Shown: one piece after another, positions 37,319-42,214 of the stretch
Numbering within the stretch: position 1 is the first letter of the stretch
Layout of the letters: each line of letters opens with the position of its first letter
Assembly (NCBI GenBank): GCA_940588625.1
Contig: CALNPU010000009.1
Location: 1-42,214, forward strand
DNA length: 42,214 nt
Source of the DNA: an uncultured Caballeronia sp.
Lineage (GTDB): Bacteria > Pseudomonadota > Gammaproteobacteria > Burkholderiales > Burkholderiaceae
Direction: 5' to 3'
Made by a program: the position numbers and the translations under genes
Notes under the pieces: generated by a model
What the model was told of the DNA's origin: nothing
Seen by the model: the letters and a program-made list of their open reading frames with translations, nothing else
The model's database searches: none

Positions 37319-37764
37319 GCCGACGCAGCGTCGCAATCACGACCCGATTCGAGCAGCGCCCGGATCAGAAACATCTCGGTTTCGTGCGTCGAGCAGATTT
37401 GCGCCCATGCGTCGTCGGATTGCGTAGCGAGCCGCCACGTGAAAAGCGTGATGACGGACGTGCCTTCGGGATGCCCCAACACCGAGCCATCGAATACGCG
37501 CGCGGCATTGTGGAATCGCAGCCCGTCTTCATTGCCGCCGACTTCGTAACCGATCCTCAATGCGACCGGATCGGCATGAATCCGCACCCAGGTTTCAGCG
37601 CCCGTGAACACCGATTCTCCGACGAACGTCTGCGCCCCAACCGTTCTGCGCTTCCAGCTTCCCAACACCCATCGGCCTTGACGCTCCCCGTCGGCCATCA
37701 GTATAAATGCTCGCTGGGCGTCGGCCTGAACGTGAATGCTGCTATGACAATGTGCGTCGATCAC
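37315..37764 (-). CDS. SRPBCC/polyketide-cyclase-like protein, apparently intact
   Basis: An uninterrupted frame of 149 residues: MIDAHCHSSIHVQADAQRAF, ILMADGERQGRWVLGSWKRR, FTGAETWVRIHADPVALRIG, YEVGGNEDG, ending MFLIRALLESGRDCDAASA. The opening strand SSIHVQADAQRAFILMADGE followed by a Trp-Gly turn and the C-terminal long helix are the signs of the START/SRPBCC fold, which binds hydrophobic ligands or cyclises intermediates. No catalytic residues can be named. It is the first gene of an SRPBCC-MDR pair driven by the promoter at 37833-37872, and is one of four genes here without visible damage. The start at 37764 is weakly supported; no strong ribosome site is seen. Confidence 0.7.
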   Translation of the reverse strand: MIDAHCHSSIHVQADAQRAFILMADGERQGRWVLGSWKRRTVGAQTFVGESVFTGAETWVRIHADPVALRIGYEVGGNEDGLRFHNAARVFDGSVLGHPEGTSVITLFTWRLATQSDDAWAQICSTHETEMFLIRALLESGRDCDAASA

Positions 37765-37832
37765 CTTGAGTTTCTGGATAGGTTTTCAAAAAGGGCGTGA
37801 GCACAAAAAATCATGCCCAAAGCTTTTTAAAT

Positions 37833-37872
37833 ATTCTGAATTCATATTTTTATCGGAAACATTGTTCGTCAA
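37833..37872 (-). promoter_or_regulatory. Promoter with palindrome core between SRPBCC and EthD-like genes
   Basis: On the minus strand TTGACG (37867-37872), a 17-base spacer and AAATAT (37844-37849) form a possible promoter for the SRPBCC gene. It is followed by GAATTCAGAATAT, whose 9-bp core ATTCAGAAT (37833-37841) matches the palindromes at the other three promoters. The site lies between divergent genes, so it may control the EthD-like gene as well. Confidence 0.5.
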
Positions 37873-37918
37873 GCGACGTTTCCAAATTGTTTTCAGCCTG
37901 CCCAACCGGAAGCAACTC

Positions 37919-38623
37919 ATGGATGTCTACCTCTTTCTGATTGCGACCGAGCGCGCAACGACCGATGTGACTCAAACGCTTGGTCCCCAAGGGATTCTCG
38001 ATCTTGCCGTGACCTTCCCCGGCATCAGGCGCACGGTGGTTCACGTGCCCGTGGAAGGCGGCGCGAACGACCCGTACCTGCACGCCGAGGCGCCGCCGCG
38101 TTGCACGCTGCAGGCTTACTTCGACAGTATCGATGCGTTGGAAAGCGTCTTGCGCGAAGGCGGCAACGCGCATGCACTATTGAATCTGACAGGGTTGAAA
38201 GAGTGCGACCTGACGCAGCAGGTCATGGCCGTGCGGCGCTTTCCCGTGCCCGACTCCAGCACGCAACTGGCCGATGATCCTCGCTGCACCTATCTGGTCA
38301 GCTACGAAGGTCCGGCGGAGAATTTGAACGCGTGGCTGGGTCATTACATCGACAGTCACCCGCCAATCATGGCGCGCTTTCCCGGCATCCGGGAGATCGA
38401 GATCTACACGCGGATGGATTATCGCGGCGCGCTACCGGTGGCACGATCAAACGCCATGCAGCGCAACAAGGTGGTCTTCGATTCGCCGAACGCGTTGAAT
38501 GCCGCGCTGGCGTCGCCGGTGCGTCACGAGATGCGTGCCGACTTCAAGAACTTCCCGCCGTTCAGCGGCGCAAACCTGCATTTCCCTATGATCAGCAGTG
38601 CACGCGACTTTACGGCTGCCTGA
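37919..38623 (+). CDS. EthD-like dimeric alpha/beta-barrel protein, apparently intact
   Basis: An open frame of 234 residues from ATG 37919: MDVYLFLIATERATTDVTQT, LGPQGILDLAVTFPGIRRTV, HAEAPPRCTLQAYFDSIDAL. A second half repeats the theme with YLVSYEGPAENLNAWLGHYI, DSHPPIMARFPGIREIEIYT, the usual EthD pattern in which a strand is followed by a helix ending in HxPxxxxxPG and another strand (EIEIYTRMD). So it is likely a two-domain ferredoxin-like alpha/beta-barrel protein. Such proteins assist monooxygenase pathways, but the role is not established. The upstream ribosome site (GGAAGCAA) is weak. It converges with the flavin reductase gene and faces the shared palindrome upstream. Confidence 0.72.
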   Translation: MDVYLFLIATERATTDVTQTLGPQGILDLAVTFPGIRRTVVHVPVEGGANDPYLHAEAPPRCTLQAYFDSIDALESVLREGGNAHALLNLTGLKECDLTQQVMAVRRFPVPDSSTQLADDPRCTYLVSYEGPAENLNAWLGHYIDSHPPIMARFPGIREIEIYTRMDYRGALPVARSNAMQRNKVVFDSPNALNAALASPVRHEMRADFKNFPPFSGANLHFPMISSARDFTAA

Positions 38624-38645
38624 CACTCGATCATGCCCTATGCTT

Positions 38646-39154
38646 TCAGCAAGCAACCGGCGCCCTCGCCACCCGATGAAAATCGCGATCGAAATAAATC
38701 AGGCCGTCGCCGTCGTGGCGCACCACCATGTCGGCGACTTCCACGAACATCACCGAGTGCGCCCCGACGGTCTTGCGCTCGACAATCCGCCCTTCCAGGC
38801 TCGCGAGCGCATCGGCCAGAACAGGCGTGCCAAGTAGTCCCGCGGCCCAGGTCTGCTGCTCGAAGCGGGCGCTCATCGGCAGCTTGGTCATGCCGGCGAA
38901 ATGCCGTGCAAGCTCCTGCTGATTACCGGGCAGCACATTGATGCAGACCCGGCCATTCCCCGCGAACACCGCATGCGCGGCGCTCGACTGGTTCACGCAG
39001 ACGAGCATGGTGGGCGGGCTATCCGTTACCGAACAGACCGCGCTTGCCGTGATGCCGCACCGGCCATGCGGGCCATCGTCGTAGTGATGTTCACGACCGC
39101 CGACAGATGCGCCATGGCTTCGCGGAACAACTTGCGGTTATCGACTTCGTTCAT
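38646..39154 (-). pseudogene. NAD(P)H:flavin reductase (HpaC/RutF type), one frameshift
   Basis: Would supply reduced flavin to a two-component monooxygenase. ATG 39154 reads MNEVDNRKLFREAMAHLSAV, VNITTT; a single-base lesion near 39075 then hides DGPHGRCGITASAVCSVTDS, PPTMLVCVNQSSAAHAVFAG. From the latter on the frame is intact: CINVLPGNQQELARHFAGMT, LADALASLEGRIVERKTVGA, HSVMFVEVADMVVRHDGDGL, IYFDRDFHRV. The flavin-binding SxxPP and CVN blocks and the final GDPLIYFxRxYH-like motif are all recognisable. About 169 residues, normal. It starts 13 bases after the monooxygenase gene ends, so the pair formed a classical oxygenase-reductase operon. Confidence 0.87.
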
Positions 39155-39167
39155 GCTGTCTCCCAGC

Positions 39168-40361
39168 TTACGGATACGGCGTGATCGTGGGCGCGATGCC
39201 AGCGAAAATGGCGCCGGCGCCGTCGTAGGTCGCTTCCCCCAAAAAGGCGTGCTGCGTGACGACCATGGAATCGCGAACGAGGCGCTGCATCCGGTTGTTC
39301 CGGTAGATTGCCGCGACACCGGCCAGCCGGTAAGCCTGCTGGACCACATCCGCGCACACATGGGCGGCGTGCGTGGCACTCAGGCGCAACAAGCTCGCTT
39401 GTTCGGGCGTAACCGGGTAGCCAGCCATGATCGAGTCCCAGGCGTCTTCGGACGCTTGATAGAAGAACGCGCGGGCGCTACGCCACTGCGCTTCGGCACG
39501 ACCCAATTCGATGCGAAAGTACGCACGATCAGCCAGACGCGGCGCGCCGGTCGTGGTTTTCGTGCCGCCCGAAATCTCCGCAGCCAAGTCGAGCGCCGCG
39601 CGCGCCAGCCCGACGTTGACCGCCGCATGGACTTCGGCCTGGTACGAAACGGCGGGATATTTGTACAAGGGTTCATCGATCACCGCGCCGCTGCCGCGCA
39701 TGAAGGTCCACGGCTCGGCGACGAATTTGTCTTTCAGGCGCAGGTCGTGGCTGCCCGTGCCCTGCATGCCGACCACGTTCCAGTTATCGACGATCTCGAC
39801 TTCTTCCGCACGAAACACCGCCGTCAACGGCTTGCCGGCGTTCGGACTGTCGCTGCCCGCGGGTGCCCTGCCAATGCCCACGCCGATCCAGTCCGCGCCC
39901 TTGCAGCCGCTCGCAAAGTGCCATTGACCGCTCACGGTCCAGCCACCCGCAGCGGCAGCGGCGGGTTGTACCGGGTAAAGGCCGCCGGCGAATACCTGAT
40001 CCGGGCCGCTCGCATAGATTTCACGCTGGGTTTCAACGGGCAAAGCCGCGAGATAGACATTCGCCGAGCCGAACGCAGCCACCCACGCCGTGGACCCGTC
40101 CGCCACCGCGATGCGTTCCAGCACGCGCAGGAAATCAACCGGCGCAAGCGCGTCGCCGCCGAAACATTTGGGCGTGCTTGCGCGAAAAATGCGAGCGCAC
40201 TTCATGGTCGCGATCATGTCGCGGGGAACATGCGAGAGTTCATCGAATTCATCGCGGCGTGCAGCGATTTCCGCGATGACATCATCCAGCGCGAGCGGAT
40301 TGACGATTGCGCCCGATGCGTGGGTGAAAGGCGCCAGCTTGGGGTCGTCTGCGAGATTCAT
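39168..40361 (-). CDS. Acyl-CoA-dehydrogenase-fold flavin monooxygenase (IacA/HsaA-like), intact
   Basis: An uninterrupted 397-residue protein: MNLADDPKLAPFTHASGAIV, IAEIAARRDEFDELSHVPRD, RIFRASTPKCFGGDALAPVD, FLRVLERIAVADGSTAWVAA. Then VSGQWHFASGCKGADWIGVG and DNWNVVGMQGTGSHDLRLKD, the SGxWxFxSG and GxxxTGSxD blocks of class D flavin monooxygenases. The C-terminal helical domain contains ATHAAHVCADVVQQAYRLAG and HAFLGEATYDGAGAIFAGI. These enzymes use reduced flavin from a partner reductase, encoded directly downstream. The indole-3-acetate oxygenase IacA belongs to this group, so it could be the missing first enzyme for the 15-21 kb cluster, but the local gene set argues for a separate pathway. 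The ATG follows CCGGAGCCCCG. Confidence 0.87.
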   Translation of the reverse strand: MNLADDPKLAPFTHASGAIVNPLALDDVIAEIAARRDEFDELSHVPRDMIATMKCARIFRASTPKCFGGDALAPVDFLRVLERIAVADGSTAWVAAFGSANVYLAALPVETQREIYASGPDQVFAGGLYPVQPAAAAAGGWTVSGQWHFASGCKGADWIGVGIGRAPAGSDSPNAGKPLTAVFRAEEVEIVDNWNVVGMQGTGSHDLRLKDKFVAEPWTFMRGSGAVIDEPLYKYPAVSYQAEVHAAVNVGLARAALDLAAEISGGTKTTTGAPRLADRAYFRIELGRAEAQWRSARAFFYQASEDAWDSIMAGYPVTPEQASLLRLSATHAAHVCADVVQQAYRLAGVAAIYRNNRMQRLVRDSMVVTQHAFLGEATYDGAGAIFAGIAPTITPYP

Positions 40362-40411
40362 CGGGGCTCCGGCGTGGTTTTGTATCGGTGGAATGGCTTG
40401 TCCTCAAGATA

Positions 40412-40438
40412 GAATTGGCCTACCCATGCGTCAAATTC
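40412..40438. promoter_or_regulatory. Inverted repeat in the monooxygenase/LysR divergent region
   Basis: GAATT (40412-40416) and AATTC (40434-40438) form an interrupted inverted repeat of LysR-site size between the monooxygenase start (40361) and the LysR start (40457). A LysR binding site here would allow regulation of both genes. Confidence 0.4.
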
Positions 40439-40456
40439 GCACCAGTAACGGATGCC

Positions 40457-41374
40457 ATGAACCAGACGAATAGCGGTCTCACCGATCTCAACCTGTTGCG
40501 CGTATTCCTCGCGATCTGGGACCTGCGCAGCCTCACCGCGGCGGGCGAGTGGCTCGGTCTGACACAACCCGCCGTGAGTCATTCGTTGCGGCGTCTGCGC
40601 ACCTTGTTCGACAATCCACTGTTCGTGCGCACGCCGCAAACCATGGTGCTGACCAAGGCCGCGATCCGCCTTCACGGTCCGCTGGATGAAGCGTTCGGCA
40701 TCATCAGCCTTGCGATGCAGGCGCATGGTCACTTCGATCCCGCGACCGCGTCACGCGTGTTCAAGATATCGATGTCGGATATGTCGGAGTTCTACTTCCT
40801 GCCGCCCTTACTTGCCGCATTGGAAAGCACGGCGCCGAAGGGTTGCTTCGAGATCGTGCAGCTCGCGTCCGAGTCAGCGGGCGCCGCATGCGTGCCGGCG
40901 AGATCGACCTCGCGCTCGGCTAAATGCCGGGGCTAGAGGAACGCTGTATAGGCGACACACTGTTTTCAGACGAACACGTGTGCCTGGTTCGCGCGGGACA
41001 TCCGCTGAAGGGGAAGAAGGCGTTGAAGCAGGATCTGGGTGGTTTGCGATACGTCTATGCAAGCATGAACGCCACCGGGCACCGGATGATCGAGCAATGG
41101 ACTCGCGGAACTCGGCATGGAGCGCGATATTGTGCTGCGGCTGCCGCATTTCATCGTGGCGCCGGAGATTGTCTGGACCACGGATCTCGCGGTGATCTTT
41201 CCATGCAGCATTGCCGAGCGCTTCAATCGCGGTCACGCATTCCGGTTGCTCGCGTTACTGTTCGATTTGCTGGCCATCGAGGTGAAAATCCACACGCATG
41301 TGCGCTTCTCAAGCGCCGCCGGTATTCAGTGGCTGCGCGATGTCCTGATGGACATGTTCGCCGCGCAGCCTTGA
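40457..41374 (+). pseudogene. LysR-family regulator, broken
   Basis: The N-terminal part is well preserved: MNQTNSGLTDLNLLRVFLAI, WDLRSLTAAGEWLGLTQPAV, SHSLRRLRTLFDNPLFVRTP (helix-turn-helix complete), FKISMSDMSEFYFLPPLLAA. A shift near 40885 and a TAA at 40921-40923 (LRAGEIDLALG then stop and MPGLEERCIGDTLFSDEHVC) break the effector domain. Another shift near 41105 precedes LGMERDIVLRLPHFIVAPEI. It ends GIQWLRDVLMDMFAAQP at 41374. About 306 residues, of the NodD/NahR type. It diverges from the monooxygenase-reductase operon and was probably its activator; only the DNA-binding half could still be made. Confidence 0.86.
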
Positions 41375-41391
41375 GGCGCTAATGCCTGCAT

Positions 41392-41745
41392 CACTCCTGT
41401 AGTTGGTGTCGGTGCGGTCAAGGGGGGCGAATCAACGCGTCCAGGACCAGATCTCCGCCGCCGAAGCGCGGGTCGTATTGAAGTGCGTCGCAGGTCGAGC
41501 ATTCGCTGATTTTTAGATCGACGAGCAGGGTCTTGCCTCGCATGGAATGCGTCGCGAGTTGAATTTCGCATGCGCGGTTCAGGGTCTAGATCAGCACGAA
41601 CGCATGGCCGAGCGTGGCGCCATGCGCGAGCAAACCGTGATTGTGCAGGATCATCAGCCGCTTGTTATTCAACGATGCCACCATCACCATGCGCGACTTT
41701 TCTTCATCGTGGACGGTCGTGCCTTCGAACGTGTGATACGCGGCC
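41392..41745 (-). pseudogene. Class II aldolase/adducin-family protein, C-terminal remnant
   Basis: On the minus strand the frame AAYHTFEGTTVHDEEKSRM, VASLNNKRLMILHNHGLLAH (metal-binding HNHG region) and TLGHAFVLI is followed by TAG at 41586-41588 and TLNRACEIQLATHSMRGKTL, LVDLKISECSTCDALQYDPR. It ends near LDRTDTNYRS after one more shift near 41425. The family makes fuculose-phosphate-aldolase-like enzymes or decarboxylases of about 250 residues; only the last 120 remain. The N-terminal part is cut off where the IS66-like remnant begins, so the insertion is the likely cause. It points towards and almost meets the LysR gene. Confidence 0.75.
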
Positions 41746-42214
41746 ATGTCGTGCAGTTGCGACGAGACGGGCAAGCGCGCACTGGTCGAAGCGGCGTTGC
41801 GCCCCGGTGCGTCGGTTGCCCGTCCGGCACAGGAGCAAGGGATCAGCGCCAACCTGTTGCGCAAGTGGATCGGGAAGTGTCCGATGGAACGCGAGAAAAG
41901 CATCTCATCGAAGCATCTCATCGACTTCACAGGATAAAGATGCCGACGGACACGATGGGCCGCATGCTCCGAAGGAAACATCCTTGAATGGCGCAGTGCC
42001 GGTGATCGACTGCGCGCCCATCGACGTCAGGCGCATTCCGCCTGTGCAATCGCCCTCTGTTTTTGTTCCTGTCGTTCCAGCCGCGCCGGCACTGCCGCGG
42101 CCACTCGCATCGCCGACAGCATCGATAGCGCTGCTCGCTGCACGTACGGCGGTCGAATGGCGTGGAGCTCGATCTCGGTGCAGCGAGACCATCGACGAAC
42201 TGAGTACCGTGGTC
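41746..42214 (+). pseudogene. IS66-type tnpA (OrfA) remnant
   Basis: The frame from 41746 contains KRALVEAALRPGASVARPAQ and EQGISANLLRKWIG, the helix-turn-helix of IS66-family TnpA. Further on, in another frame, comes a Pro/Ala-rich linker (VFVPVVPAAPALPRPLASP) and, near the right edge, NGVELDLGAA followed after a shift by TIDELSTVV, the conserved TnpA end. At least two lesions and an unexplained stretch at 41885-41985 separate the parts. The element starts inside the class II aldolase gene and runs out of the window. Confidence 0.68.

Noticed and set aside
38901..40412. Open frame of 503 codons on the plus strand, the longest in the window
   Set aside because: Antisense to the intact 397-residue monooxygenase and the flavin reductase. 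Composition (Arg/Ala/His rich) and absence of motifs mark it as a shadow.

Overview
The window looks like a decaying chromosomal region of a Burkholderiaceae bacterium of the Paraburkholderia/Caballeronia type. Base composition is high GC. The porin is of the Burkholderia kind, and the catabolic genes (an indole-3-acetate-type dioxygenase set, a glutathione/dipeptide importer with gamma-glutamyltransferase, a galactofuranose-type sugar importer) are typical of that group. Almost every recognisable gene carries frameshifts, in-frame stop codons or internal deletions, and two transposase remnants are also broken. This pattern is known from host-restricted Burkholderiaceae such as the leaf-nodule symbionts; that placement is inference.

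Left part (1-8.2 kb): an IS5-type transposase remnant lies next to a truncated aldose 1-epimerase and a broken phytanoyl-CoA-dioxygenase-like gene. Diverging from them is a sugar ABC transporter (binding-protein remnant, dual ATPase, two permeases), all broken, whose upstream end is a deletion scar joining a LacI start to the binding-protein tail. Remnants of alkB, ridA, a DUF2252 gene and ggt follow. Region 7.6-13.5 kb (minus strand) is a peptide/glutathione-type importer operon (two ATPases, binding protein, two permeases) ending in ggt, with a divergent broken LysR gene.

Middle part: a small exported protein and a very strong hairpin terminator (14.8-15.2 kb) precede a gene set matching the iac (indole-3-acetate catabolism) catalogue: reductase, Rieske oxygenase alpha and beta, two small proteins, amidase and SDR (15.3-21.1 kb). 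All are inactivated; the Rieske centre has lost a histidine ligand and alpha is deletion-fused to beta. On the minus strand at 21.2-26.0 kb lie porin, extracellular binding protein, SDR and a dienelactone hydrolase-NTF2 fusion.

Right part (26.6-41.4 kb): a catabolic locus I cannot assign to a known pathway. It contains a luciferase-type monooxygenase, CoA ligase, thiolase plus DUF35 partner, GntR regulator, peptide-type ABC transporter, FAD-linked oxidase, HpaI-type aldolase, MDR oxidoreductase, SRPBCC protein, EthD-like protein, flavin reductase, acyl-CoA-dehydrogenase-fold monooxygenase and LysR regulator. Its promoters, and the porin promoter, share a short palindrome (core AAATTCAGAATTT) at or next to the promoter elements, which would tie uptake and catabolism into one regulon. 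The only genes in the window that look undamaged (GntR, SRPBCC, EthD-like, acyl-CoA-dehydrogenase-like) are all in this locus. The window ends with a class II aldolase remnant interrupted by an IS66-type tnpA remnant. I saw no tRNA, rRNA or CRISPR array.
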